22,865 nt of DNA from CAYJII01 sp964370225. Its GTDB lineage: Bacteria > Bacillota > Clostridia > Oscillospirales > Ruminococcaceae. The notes beneath the pieces are model-generated. The model saw only the letters and a program-made list of their open reading frames with translations, did no database searches and was not told where the DNA came from. This document shows, piece after piece, positions 1-7,071 of this stretch. Location of the stretch: NCBI GenBank assembly GCA_964370225.1, contig CAYJII010000038.1, positions 1-22,865 of the forward strand, read 5' to 3'. The first letter of the stretch is position 1, and the number at the start of each line of letters is the position of its first letter. The translations under genes were made by a program, and so were the position numbers.

Positions 1-221
1 ACTTGCTAGCAGATGGAAAAAATGCGTATAATGTGATAGTTGTATTTGCAGAAGAAAACGACTGCATCTTTATATGTGACGAAGTAGGGGCAGGAGTTGT
101 GCCAATAGATAAAATGGACAGGTATTATCGAGATGAAGTAGGGAAAATATGCTGTTATTTAGCGAAAAAATCAAGTAGGGTGCACAGAGTACATTGCGGA
201 ATAGGGAGTATCATTAAGTGA
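1..221 (+). CDS. cobU: Adenosylcobinamide kinase / adenosylcobinamide-phosphate guanylyltransferase, C-terminal part
   Basis: The gene is cut by the left edge; about 72 C-terminal codons remain, in frame from base 3. CobU phosphorylates adenosylcobinamide and then transfers GMP from GTP to it, giving AdoCbi-GDP for nucleotide-loop assembly in the cytoplasm. The visible part carries the family's conserved tail: a CDEVGAGVVP segment followed by a YRDEVGKI-type helix (compare the N-E-V-G-x-G-I-V-P and F-R-D-x-x-G motifs of CobU). The N-terminal P-loop lies outside the window, so kinase integrity cannot be judged. The TTG at base 3 is just an internal Leu codon. The stop TGA overlaps the GTG start of the next gene (GTGA), which indicates translational coupling with cobC. 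Identification rests on the short tail plus the cobalamin gene neighbourhood. Confidence 0.85.
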   Translation, partial: LLADGKNAYNVIVVFAEENDCIFICDEVGAGVVPIDKMDRYYRDEVGKICCYLAKKSSRVHRVHCGIGSIIK

Positions 222-769
222 AGATATCATTTATAAGGCACGGAGCTACTCAGGGCAATATCGAAAGAAGATATATCGGTAGCACTGACGAAGATTTACT
301 TATAGAGTCGGTACAAATGCTAAAAGAGAGAGACTATCCGATTGCCAAAGTGGTTTTTACTTCTCCAATGAAGAGATGTGTGCAGACTGCTCAAATAATC
401 TATGGCAAAAGCATTGTAATCGAGCAATTACGAGAAATAGATTTTGGGGATTTCGAGAATAAAAACTATCTTGAACTTCAAGAAGATGCTTTATATCAGC
501 AGTGGCTGGACTCGCGCGGGAAAATGCCATTTCCAAATGGCGAATCGAGCGAGAGCTTTAAGCAAAGATGTATTACTGCTTTTTCACAAGTTATGAAAAA
601 ATGTGACACAGATGCAGTTTTTGTCATACATGGTGGTACAATCATGGCAATTTTAGAACATTTTTCGTCAAAGGAAAGCGAATTTTATGACTGGCAAGTA
701 GAAAATGCAAATGGATTTACTTGCGATTTCATTAATAATAAATTGGAGAACATAAAAAAGTTATGGTAA
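218..769 (+). CDS. cobC: Alpha-ribazole phosphatase (histidine phosphatase family)
   Basis: A 183-residue histidine phosphatase (phosphoglycerate mutase-like fold). In a cobalamin operon it is expected to dephosphorylate alpha-ribazole 5'-phosphate, or adenosylcobalamin 5'-phosphate, in nucleotide-loop assembly. The RHG motif with catalytic His8 is at residues 7-9 (FIRHGATQGN). TSPMKRCVQTA carries the conserved Arg of the phosphate pocket, LREIDFGDFE the acidic general-acid region, and VIHGGTIMAIL the second active-site His at about residue 138. Length is near the usual 190-200. The start is GTG, overlapping the cobU stop by four bases, with an AGGGAG-type ribosome site at about 204-209. Its end overlaps the cbiB start by seven bases. 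Small members of this superfamily have varied substrates; the assignment to CobC is from gene context. Confidence 0.85.
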   Translation: MKISFIRHGATQGNIERRYIGSTDEDLLIESVQMLKERDYPIAKVVFTSPMKRCVQTAQIIYGKSIVIEQLREIDFGDFENKNYLELQEDALYQQWLDSRGKMPFPNGESSESFKQRCITAFSQVMKKCDTDAVFVIHGGTIMAILEHFSSKESEFYDWQVENANGFTCDFINNKLENIKKLW

Positions 770-1743
770 ACATAGTAATTTCACTAACAGCACTATTAAT
801 TGGATTTATCATCGATCTTATATTTGGGGATCCGAGAACAATCCCACACCCGATTATTTTTATTGGAAATCTGATCGCAAAATGCGAGAAAATACTACGC
901 AAGATATTCCCTAAAACAAAAAAGGGGGAGATTATTGGCGGAATTTTTTTAGTAGTAATTGTATTATCTATCTCTACAATTATCCCATTGATCTTAATCG
1001 TAATTTCAGCGAAGATAAGCATATATTTGCAGTTATGCGTGCAAAGCATAATGTGTTGGCAAATTCTCGCTACGAAATCGCTTAAAAAAGAAAGTATGAA
1101 AGTGTATTTTGCACTTAAAGAAAACGATATCGAAAAGGCTCGCTTTAATGTATCAATGATAGTAGGACGGGATACATCGGTGCTAGACGATAAGGGCATT
1201 ACAAAGGCTGCTGTGGAAACTGTCGCAGAAAATACCTCCGATGGTATTATAGCACCGATGCTTTTTACTGCAATAGGTGGGCCAGTGTTTGGCTTTTTTT
1301 ATAAAGCGATTAACACAATGGATTCAATGGTGGGATATAAAAGCGATAAGTATATTAATTTCGGAAAAGCAGCAGCATATTTAGATGATTTTGTTAATTT
1401 TTTACCGTCAAGGTTTTCGGCTTTACTCATGATTGCAGCTTCCTTTTTCCTTGGTTTGGATGCAAAAAATGCAAAAAGGATTTATTTTAGAGATAGGCGA
1501 AACCATGCCAGTCCTAACTCCGCGCAAACTGAGGCTTGTTGTGCTGGTGCATTAAATATCCAGCTAGCTGGCGATGCTGTGTATCATGGTAAGCTTTACA
1601 AAAAGCCATTTATAGGCGATAAAAATAGAGAAATTGAGTATGAGGATATAAGACGTGTCAATGATATTTTATATATGAGCGCATTCTTTTGTATATTAAT
1701 AGTCACAATATTTGGTTTTGGAGGTGTATTGCTATTCTTATAA
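763..1743 (+). CDS. cbiB: Adenosylcobinamide-phosphate synthase, membrane protein
   Basis: A 326-residue polytopic membrane protein of the CbiB/CobD family, which attaches (R)-1-amino-2-propanol or its phosphate to the f side chain of adenosylcobyric acid. Family signatures are visible in order: LIGFIIDLIFGDPRTIPHP near the N-terminus (G-D-P-x-x-x-P-H-P motif), IVGRDTSVLD, TAAVETVAENTSDG-like sequence beginning at AAVETVAENTSDGI, the NTMDSMVGYK segment, and RDRRNHASPNSAQTEAC before the C-terminal part. Hydrophobic stretches occur near residues 1-20, 55-85, 205-225 and 305-326. Length is typical. ATG at 763 overlaps the cobC stop; a GGAG at 746-749 is 13 bases upstream, a rather long spacing, so coupling to cobC translation probably helps initiation. 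Note the nomenclature trap: this is the CobD of Pseudomonas, not the decarboxylase next door. Confidence 0.93.
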   Translation: MVNIVISLTALLIGFIIDLIFGDPRTIPHPIIFIGNLIAKCEKILRKIFPKTKKGEIIGGIFLVVIVLSISTIIPLILIVISAKISIYLQLCVQSIMCWQILATKSLKKESMKVYFALKENDIEKARFNVSMIVGRDTSVLDDKGITKAAVETVAENTSDGIIAPMLFTAIGGPVFGFFYKAINTMDSMVGYKSDKYINFGKAAAYLDDFVNFLPSRFSALLMIAASFFLGLDAKNAKRIYFRDRRNHASPNSAQTEACCAGALNIQLAGDAVYHGKLYKKPFIGDKNREIEYEDIRRVNDILYMSAFFCILIVTIFGFGGVLLFL

Positions 1744-2789
1744 AAAACAATCCCCATGGTGGCGACATCTATACAAATAAAGTCAAAAATGATTTTTCCG
1801 CAAATGTATCACCACTTGGAACTGTGCCAGAAATTATACAGGCAATCAAAGAATCGGCTGAGGATATACTGAGCTATCCTGATGCTTATTGCGCTGAGCT
1901 GAGAGCAGAGATTTCAAAAAAATATAGCGAAGTAAAGCTTGATAATATCATTTGTGGAAATGGTGCAGCTGATTTAATTTTTGGATTTGCACTTGCAACA
2001 AAACCTAAGAAAGCACTCATTGTTTCACCCACATTCTGTGAGTATGAAATTGCTCTTAAAACAGTTGATTGTCATATAAATTACTATGAACTTAAAAAGG
2101 AAAATGGCTTTAATCTAGAAACAGAGTTAATTTCCAGTATAAGTGCTGAATACGATGCACTTTTTATCTGCAATCCCAATAATCCAACAGGAAAATTTTA
2201 TGACATAAGTCTAATTGAAAAGATTGTAAATCACTGTAAGACTACTAACACGACTGTTTTTATCGATGAATGCTTTTTTGATTTGACTGGACAATCCTAC
2301 GATAAATCTGCAGTCACTTTGCTAAAAAACAAAAATTTAGTTGTACTCAAAGCTTTCACTAAAAGCTATGGTATCGCTGGTGTGAGACTGGGTTATTTAC
2401 TCACGCATAATAGCGACGTAATTGGAAAAATGTCGCATTCCATGCAGTGTTGGAATGTGTCCACGATAGCACAAGCAGCTGGAGTAGCTGCACTGAAATA
2501 TGGAGATGAACATATCAAAAAATCTGTCAACTTAATACAAATTGAGAGAAGATTTTTATGTTCAGAGCTAGATAAATTAAATATTAAATACATCAAGTCG
2601 GACTGTAATTTTATTTTATTTCAGTCTACAGCTAGCTTATTTGAAAGCATGCTGAATAAGGGCATTTTGATACGAAGTTGCAGTAATTTTTTTGGGCTAG
2701 ATGAAAGCTACTATCGTATAGCTATAAAATCAAACGGAGAAAACAAAGCATTTATTAAAGCTTTGAGGGAGATATATGAAAATGGCTAA
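1734..2789 (+). CDS. cobD: Threonine-phosphate decarboxylase (CobD type, class I/II aminotransferase fold), non-canonical start
   Basis: A PLP enzyme of about 351 residues that decarboxylates L-threonine O-3-phosphate to (R)-1-amino-2-propanol O-2-phosphate, the substrate of the neighbouring CbiB. Seen: the family's N-terminal HGGDIY followed by DFSANVSPLG (typical of CobD), SPTFCEYE, ICNPNNPTGKF with the PLP-ring Asp-Asn-Pro region, VFIDECFFDLTG, the Schiff-base Lys in FTKSYGIAGVRLGY (about residue 210) and a C-terminal YRIAIKS Arg. No ATG or GTG lies upstream of HGG in frame. The only standard alternative is a TTG at 1689, 55 bases inside cbiB and without a ribosome site. A GGAGG at 1720-1724 sits 9 bases before an in-frame ATT at 1734, with other ATT/ATA codons at 1728 and 1740, so I place the start there; this is an inference. 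The 3' end overlaps cobQ by 14 bases. Confidence 0.85.
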   Translation: MLIKNNPHGGDIYTNKVKNDFSANVSPLGTVPEIIQAIKESAEDILSYPDAYCAELRAEISKKYSEVKLDNIICGNGAADLIFGFALATKPKKALIVSPTFCEYEIALKTVDCHINYYELKKENGFNLETELISSISAEYDALFICNPNNPTGKFYDISLIEKIVNHCKTTNTTVFIDECFFDLTGQSYDKSAVTLLKNKNLVVLKAFTKSYGIAGVRLGYLLTHNSDVIGKMSHSMQCWNVSTIAQAAGVAALKYGDEHIKKSVNLIQIERRFLCSELDKLNIKYIKSDCNFILFQSTASLFESMLNKGILIRSCSNFFGLDESYYRIAIKSNGENKAFIKALREIYENG

Positions 2790-4245
2790 ACCAATTATGA
2801 TTCAAGGCACAATGTCAAACGCGGGGAAAAGCATTATTTGTACTGCATTATGCAGAATATTTACTCAAGACGGTTATAAAGTTGCACCATTTAAATCTCA
2901 AAATATGGCGCTTAACTCTTTCATCACTGAAGATGGGTTTGAAATGGGACGAGCTCAAGTTGTACAGGCTGAGGCTTGTAAAAAAAAGCCGACAGTTGAA
3001 ATGAATCCAGTGCTTTTGAAACCAACTACGGACATAGGTTCACAAGTTATTGTTAATGGCAAATCCATTGGCAACATGAGAGCAGCTGAGTATTTTAAGT
3101 ATAAAACTGACCTTATTCCTCATGTTATGGAGGCTTATAATAAATTAGCAAGCGAAAATGACATTATTGTTATCGAAGGTGCAGGTAGCCCTGCCGAAAT
3201 TAATCTTAAAAGCCAGGATATAGTGAATATGGGGCTTGCTAAACTTCTTGATGCACCTGTTTTACTTGCAGGAGATATTGACAGGGGTGGAGTTTTTGCT
3301 CAGCTTTATGGAACTATAGCTCTGCTAGAACAGGAAGAACGTGACCGTGTAAAAGGTCTTATTATAAATAAGTTCAGGGGAGATGTGTCCATATTAAACC
3401 CTGGTTTAGATATGTTTAAGGACAAAATTTCTCATATAGGGGAATTCCCATTTGCAGGGGTTATTCCATATGCATATGTTGATATCGACGATGAAGATAG
3501 TTTAAGCGAAAGACTGACTAATAAAAAAACACAAAAACTAATAGATATTGCTGTAATAAAGCTTCCGAAGATTTCAAATTTCACTGATTTTAATTCATTT
3601 GAGCGGTATGAAAATATTTCACTCCGTTATGTCGATAAGGTAGGGGATTTAAAAAATCCAGACTTAATCATTATACCTGGGACAAAGAGTAGTATATCCG
3701 ATCTCTACTGGTTAAGACAAAGTGGATTTGAAGCGCAAATTAAAAAGGCTGTTGATAGCGGAACTGTAATTTTTGGTGTATGTGGAGGCTTCCAAATTTT
3801 AGGAGAAAAAATTCTAGACCCTAACTCTGTTGAAGGTGGTGGGGAGGCGGTAGGCCTTAATCTATTACCTATTAGTACAGTTTTCATGGAAGAAAAAATC
3901 ACACAGCAAGTTAATGGAAGTATCACAGGCTTAAGCGGTGATTTAGCTAAGTTAAACGGGATTTCATACAAAGGTTACGAAATCCATATGGGTGTTAGCG
4001 GTGAAAGTTCTGCTATTATAAATTCTAGTAATGTCTATGGTACATATATCCATGGAATATTCGATGAGTCAAACATCGCCCCAATAATTATTGATTGTCT
4101 ATGCGAAAAAAAAGGTGTCAAGGTTGAAAACTTGCAACATTTTGATGTTGACGAATATAAAAATGAGCAGTATGATAAATTGGCGCAAATCACTCGAGAA
4201 GCATTGGACATGGATATGATATACAATATTATAGGAGCACTATAG
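2776..4245 (+). CDS. cobQ: Cobyric acid synthase (glutamine-hydrolysing)
   Basis: A 489-residue cobyric acid synthase (CobQ/CbiP) that amidates the b, d, e and g carboxylates of adenosylcobyrinic acid a,c-diamide using glutamine and ATP. The N-terminal half is a dethiobiotin-synthetase-like ATPase: P-loop GTMSNAGKS at residues 11-19, FKSQNMALNSF, and IVIEGAGSPAEINL, followed by DIDRGGVFAQLYG. The C-terminal half is a class I glutamine amidotransferase of triad type: nucleophile Cys336 in GVCGGFQILG, the YEIHMG segment, and His426 in YGTYIHGIFD. Length is typical (about 490). ATG 2776 lies inside the 3' end of cobD with a GAGGGAG site just upstream; ATG 2782 is an alternative start two codons later. 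The family includes MurT/GatD-like and CobB relatives, but the N-terminal signature and the operon make CobQ clear. Confidence 0.95.
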   Translation: MKMAKPIMIQGTMSNAGKSIICTALCRIFTQDGYKVAPFKSQNMALNSFITEDGFEMGRAQVVQAEACKKKPTVEMNPVLLKPTTDIGSQVIVNGKSIGNMRAAEYFKYKTDLIPHVMEAYNKLASENDIIVIEGAGSPAEINLKSQDIVNMGLAKLLDAPVLLAGDIDRGGVFAQLYGTIALLEQEERDRVKGLIINKFRGDVSILNPGLDMFKDKISHIGEFPFAGVIPYAYVDIDDEDSLSERLTNKKTQKLIDIAVIKLPKISNFTDFNSFERYENISLRYVDKVGDLKNPDLIIIPGTKSSISDLYWLRQSGFEAQIKKAVDSGTVIFGVCGGFQILGEKILDPNSVEGGGEAVGLNLLPISTVFMEEKITQQVNGSITGLSGDLAKLNGISYKGYEIHMGVSGESSAIINSSNVYGTYIHGIFDESNIAPIIIDCLCEKKGVKVENLQHFDVDEYKNEQYDKLAQITREALDMDMIYNIIGAL

Positions 4246-4266
4246 AAGTATAAGGAGTGTAAATTT

Positions 4267-4782
4267 ATGGGGTTAATCCAAATATATTGTGGAGATGGAA
4301 AAGGGAAAACCACGGCATCTACAGGACTAGTACTGCGAGCAATCGGACATGGTAAAAAAGTGGTGTTCTGTCAGTTTTTTAAAGATGGCAGTAGTGGTGA
4401 AATCAATAGCTTAGCTAAATTTGATAACCTGATATATTTAAAATCTTCCACTAATCTTCCAAGATTTAAAAAAATGAATGATGAGCAAAAACAGAGTGCT
4501 AGCAAAATTTATACTAATTTATTTATGGAAGCTGTGAGTCTAGCAAAAAACTGCGAGATTTTAGTATTAGATGAGATTATCTCTGCATATAATTACGGTT
4601 TTTTTAATGATATTGATATTCTAAAAATGTTAAAGGAAGCTTGTAAGTCTTGCGAAGTAGTATTGACGGGGAGAAACCCATCTAAAGAGCTTAGTGAAAT
4701 TGCTGATTATGTTTCAGAGTTTAGCAAAGTAAAGCATCCTTTTGATAAGAGAATCCCCGCAAGAAATGGAATTGAGTATTAA
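4267..4782 (+). CDS. cobO: Cob(I)yrinic acid a,c-diamide / corrinoid adenosyltransferase (CobO/BtuR type)
   Basis: A 171-residue ATP:corrinoid adenosyltransferase of the CobA/CobO/BtuR family, which transfers 5'-deoxyadenosyl from ATP to the Co(I) corrinoid to form the Co-C bond. Seen: the P-loop GDGKGKTTAS at residues 9-18, VVFCQFFKDG (strand after the P-loop), ILVLDEIISAYNYGFF (Walker B with the conserved Asp-Glu and the Y-G pair), EVVLTGRNPSKEL, and the C-terminal KHPFDKRIPARNGIEY motif that closes this family. Length is normal, perhaps lacking the N-terminal extension of enterobacterial enzymes. Start ATG 4267 has AAGGAG at 4252-4257, 9 bases upstream; the gene follows cobQ by 21 bases and is the last gene of the operon. 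Confidence 0.94.
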   Translation: MGLIQIYCGDGKGKTTASTGLVLRAIGHGKKVVFCQFFKDGSSGEINSLAKFDNLIYLKSSTNLPRFKKMNDEQKQSASKIYTNLFMEAVSLAKNCEILVLDEIISAYNYGFFNDIDILKMLKEACKSCEVVLTGRNPSKELSEIADYVSEFSKVKHPFDKRIPARNGIEY

Positions 4783-4788
4783 TAAGAA

Positions 4789-4825
4789 GTAGCGTATAAG
4801 TTAGAATTACTAACTTATACGCTAC
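4789..4825. repeat. Perfect 16-bp inverted repeat after the cobalamin operon
   Basis: Arms 4789-4804 and 4810-4825 are perfectly complementary (GTAGCGTATAAGTTAG against CTAACTTATACGCTAC) with a 5-base loop. It begins seven bases after the cobO stop, where a terminator is expected, but no U-tract follows on either strand. It may be a processing or 3'-stabilising hairpin, or act together with the hairpins downstream. Confidence 0.7.
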
Positions 4826-4851
4826 ACTTGATTATGTTATAAAAACAAAGA

Positions 4852-4882
4852 AGTCTACAAAGTATTATATACTCTGTAGACT
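4852..4882 (-). terminator. Hairpin between cobO and tRNA-Leu, possible second terminator
   Basis: Arms AGTCTACA (4852-4859) and TGTAGACT (4875-4882), continued by an inner AGTA/TACT pair. Read leftward, the hairpin is followed by CTTTGTTTTTAT, a U-rich tail, so it could be a back-up terminator for the - strand tRNA transcript. Read rightward there is no U-tract. Confidence 0.4.
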
Positions 4883-4896
4883 AAAAATGATAAAAT

Positions 4897-4928
4897 AAAA
4901 AACCAATCAATAAATTGATTGGTTTTTT
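4897..4928. terminator. Bidirectional rho-independent terminator at the 3' end of tRNA-Leu
   Basis: Perfect 14-bp stem with six A on one side and six T on the other: AAAAAACCAATCAA, loop TAAA, TTGATTGGTTTTTT. Being symmetrical it can terminate the tRNA-Leu transcript going left and cobalamin operon read-through going right. Its last base is the final A of the tRNA CCA end. Confidence 0.85.
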
Positions 4929-5014
4929 GGTGCTGGTGACCGGACTTGAACCGGTACGGGATTGCTCCCACAGGATTTTAAGTCCTGGGTGTCTGCCGAT
5001 TCCACCACACCAGC
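4928..5014 (-). tRNA. tRNA-Leu (anticodon UAA)
   Basis: Read on the - strand, the 87-nt sequence starts GCTGGTG and ends CACCAGC-A-CCA, a perfect 7-bp acceptor stem with the CCA encoded. The anticodon stem-loop is CAGGA-CTTAAAA-TCCTG, giving anticodon UAA for UUA (and UUG) leucine codons. A long class II variable arm (TGGGAGCAATCCC region) and a T-arm with GGTTCAAGTCC are present. It is a monocistronic unit with a consensus promoter 25 bases upstream and a terminator that begins immediately at the CCA end. Confidence 0.96.
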
Positions 5015-5039
5015 ATATCTCTCACTTGAGACCTTGTAT

Positions 5040-5068
5040 ATTATACTATATGAAAAAGGTTTTGTCAA
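5040..5068 (-). promoter_or_regulatory. Sigma-A promoter of tRNA-Leu
   Basis: On the - strand, TTGACA (5063-5068) and TATAAT (5040-5045) are separated by exactly 17 bases: a perfect consensus promoter, as expected for a stable RNA gene. It ends 25 bases before the tRNA 5' end. Confidence 0.9.
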
Positions 5069-5088
5069 GGGTATATGGAAAATTTTTT

Positions 5089-5126
5089 AATAAATACCGA
5101 AGATTATTTTTTCCTCGGTATTTATT
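5089..5126 (-). terminator. Hairpin downstream of the malic enzyme gene
   Basis: Arms AATAAATACCGA (5089-5100) and TCGGTATTTATT (5115-5126), 12 bp, with a 14-base loop. It follows the malic enzyme stop by 24 bases on the - strand. The tail is A/U-rich rather than a clean U-tract, so termination strength is uncertain. Confidence 0.55.
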
Positions 5127-5149
5127 AGTTTTATCTCATTAATATTCGC

Positions 5150-6301
5150 TTATTTACAAGCGTCTTCAACCGCTTTTGCAACAGCTGGTACTACAGCTTT
5201 GTTGAATGGGTTAGGAAGTATATAGTCTGTTTTTAGCTCATCGTCAGAAACTACTTCTGCAATTGCATATGCTGCTGCAATTCTCATCTCGTTTGTAATG
5301 TCTCTAGCTCTCGCTTTTAATGCTCCTTTAAAAATACCAGGGAAAGCAAGTACATTATTTACCTGATTTGGACAATCGCTTCTTCCAGAACCTGCAATGA
5401 AAGCACCAGCTTTTAACGCATCCTCTGGCATAATTTCTGGAGTTGGATTAGCCAATGCTAAAACTACAGGTTTTATTGACATAGTTTTAATCATATCCGA
5501 AGTAAGTAAATTCGGTCTTGATACACCGATGAATACATCAGCTCCTACTAATGCATCTGATAATGTACCTGTAAGCTTCGCTTTATTAGTCAGCTTAGCC
5601 ATTTGAGTTTGTGCATCATTCATATAAGTTGCACCTTCATATAAGATACCATCTTTGTCGCATAAAGTTAAATTCTCTATACCCATTGATAATAAGAATT
5701 TCGCAGTAGCTATCCCAGCAGCACCCGCTCCATTTATCACTATCTTAAGTGTTTTTTCATCTCTACCAAGCAATTTAGCTGAATTGATTATCGCTGCCCC
5801 CGTTACAATAGCGGTTCCATGCTGATCATCGTGAAACACTGGTATATCAAGTTTGCTTTTTAGTTTTTCTTCTATCTCAAAACATCTAGGTGCAGCAATA
5901 TCTTCTAAATTTACACCACCAAAACTATAACCTAATAACTCAATTGTTCTTACAATTTCATCTGTGTCCTTTGAATTAATGCAAAGTGGGATTGCATCAA
6001 CATCGGCAAACTCCTTAAATAAACTGCATTTTCCTTCCATAACTGGCATAGCAGCAGCAGGCCCAATATCGCCTAACCCAAGTACCGCTGTTCCATCAGT
6101 TATTACAGCTACAAGATTTCCACGTCTTGTGTATTCAAATGATTTTTCTATGTCTTTTTCTATTTCTAGACAAGGAGCAGCTACACCTGGCGTGTATGCA
6201 AGCGAAAGTGATTCCTTATCAAAGATTTTCGCTCTGGAAACAACCTCAATTTTTCCTTTCCATTCGCTATGTTTTTTTAGTGCCATTTCATTTATGTTCA
6301 T
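5150..6301 (-). CDS. NAD(P)-dependent malic enzyme (oxaloacetate-decarboxylating malate dehydrogenase)
   Basis: A 383-residue short-form bacterial malic enzyme that oxidatively decarboxylates L-malate to pyruvate and CO2, reducing NAD+ or NADP+. Catalytic Tyr36 lies in SLAYTPGVAAPCLEI; the N-terminal domain continues with NLVAVITDGTAVLGLGDIGP, MPVMEGKCSLFKEFADVDA (catalytic Lys and metal-site region) and VFHDDQHGTAIVTGAAI, where the acidic residues bind the divalent metal. The C-terminal Rossmann domain has INGAGAAGIATAKFLL and DKDGILYEG. LALANPTPEIMPEDA and AGSGRSDCPNQVNN are typical of the family. The C-terminal phosphotransacetylase-like domain of MaeB proteins is absent, as expected for this length. 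Start ATG has an AGAGG site upstream and a promoter at 6335-6364. It is monocistronic; cofactor preference cannot be read from sequence with confidence. Confidence 0.95.
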   Translation of the reverse strand: MNINEMALKKHSEWKGKIEVVSRAKIFDKESLSLAYTPGVAAPCLEIEKDIEKSFEYTRRGNLVAVITDGTAVLGLGDIGPAAAMPVMEGKCSLFKEFADVDAIPLCINSKDTDEIVRTIELLGYSFGGVNLEDIAAPRCFEIEEKLKSKLDIPVFHDDQHGTAIVTGAAIINSAKLLGRDEKTLKIVINGAGAAGIATAKFLLSMGIENLTLCDKDGILYEGATYMNDAQTQMAKLTNKAKLTGTLSDALVGADVFIGVSRPNLLTSDMIKTMSIKPVVLALANPTPEIMPEDALKAGAFIAGSGRSDCPNQVNNVLAFPGIFKGALKARARDITNEMRIAAAYAIAEVVSDDELKTDYILPNPFNKAVVPAVAKAVEDACK

Positions 6302-6334
6302 TTAGTATTACCTCTTTCGTACTATTCTTATATA

Positions 6335-6364
6335 ATTGTATCACATCTTACATATTTTTTTCAA
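6335..6364 (-). promoter_or_regulatory. Probable promoter of the malic enzyme gene
   Basis: On the - strand TTGAAA (6359-6364) and TACAAT (6335-6340) are 18 bases apart, about 35 bases upstream of the start codon. It is back to back with the promoter of the HAD gene. Confidence 0.6.
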
Positions 6365-6373
6365 GTGTATTTA

Positions 6374-6402
6374 TTGTCGTATCAAAAATATTGTGTTATA
6401 CT
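6374..6402 (+). promoter_or_regulatory. Probable promoter of the HAD phosphatase / hydroxyacid dehydrogenase pair
   Basis: TTGTCG (6374-6379) and TATACT (6397-6402) with a 17-base spacer, 31 bases before the start at 6434. Ten bases separate its -35 box from that of the divergent malic enzyme promoter, so the two could share regulation. Confidence 0.65.
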
Positions 6403-6433
6403 AACAATGTATTAAATGATTATGGAGGATAAT

Positions 6434-7069
6434 ATGAAAAGATTAGCAGTTTTTGACCTTGATGGAACATTAAATCAAACAATGCTCTATGCAGTTGAAG
6501 CGCATCGATTAGCGCTAAACAAAATGGGAGTATTCCATCTAACAGATGAAGAGATAACCTCACATTTTGGTTCACGTCCTGAGGATTATGTGAAAGAGAT
6601 GCTACCTAATCATAGCGAAGAGGACCACGCGCTATATCATAAACATGTTGGCAAAAACGAGCATGAACTTATGATAAAACATGGCAAGGCTTTTGATGGA
6701 GTAAAAGAATCTTTAATAGCATTGAGAAAAGATGGTGTTATCATCGCTGTTTGCTCTAATTCCTCAAATAGATATATAACAGCAGTACTTAAAGCTATTG
6801 GTTTGTACGAGCTTGTTGATCATATCCAACAGCTTTTGCCAAATATGATAAAAGACGACACGCTTAAAATATTATTAGACGAAGTTAAAGCTGATAAAGC
6901 ATGCATGGTAGGGGATAGAATTTATGATAAAAATGCTGCGATAGTAAATAAAATTCCATTTGTCGGCTGTGCCTACGGATATAATGCATCTGAGGTAGAA
7001 AAATCAGATTACACCGTTTACACTGCGGATGAACTTTATAATGCAGTAATAACTTTGATAGGAGAATAG
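6434..7069 (+). CDS. HAD-superfamily hydrolase, phosphoglycolate-phosphatase-like
   Basis: A 211-residue haloacid dehalogenase-type phosphatase with a small alpha-helical cap (subfamily IA). Motif I FDLDGTLN has nucleophile Asp8 and Asp10; motif II is the VCSNSSN segment; a Lys precedes motif IV MVGDRIYDKNAA, which coordinates Mg2+. The pattern is closest to phosphoglycolate phosphatases and related Gph/PpaX proteins, but substrate cannot be fixed from motifs. An upstream in-frame ATG at 6416 exists, but the GGAGGA at 6424-6429 lies inside that extension and is ideally placed for ATG 6434, so I chose the latter. It is two bases upstream of the D-2-hydroxyacid dehydrogenase gene and certainly co-transcribed with it. 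Confidence 0.85.
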   Translation: MKRLAVFDLDGTLNQTMLYAVEAHRLALNKMGVFHLTDEEITSHFGSRPEDYVKEMLPNHSEEDHALYHKHVGKNEHELMIKHGKAFDGVKESLIALRKDGVIIAVCSNSSNRYITAVLKAIGLYELVDHIQQLLPNMIKDDTLKILLDEVKADKACMVGDRIYDKNAAIVNKIPFVGCAYGYNASEVEKSDYTVYTADELYNAVITLIGE

Positions 7070-7071
7070 AT

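Noticed and set aside
732..1199. 155-codon - strand frame inside cbiB, and similar opposite-strand frames in cobQ, the ABC genes, the galactosidase and gatA/B
   Set aside because: They mirror strongly supported genes, lack ribosome sites and have low-complexity or non-family translations.
4120..4330. Cobalamin riboswitch before cobO
   Set aside because: cobO follows cobQ by 21 bases with its own ribosome site; there is no room or B12-box for a riboswitch, which would be expected upstream of the operon, outside the window.
4915..5142. 75-codon + strand reading frame between the cobalamin operon and malic enzyme
   Set aside because: It covers the tRNA-Leu gene and its promoter on the opposite strand, has no ribosome site and no recognisable product.
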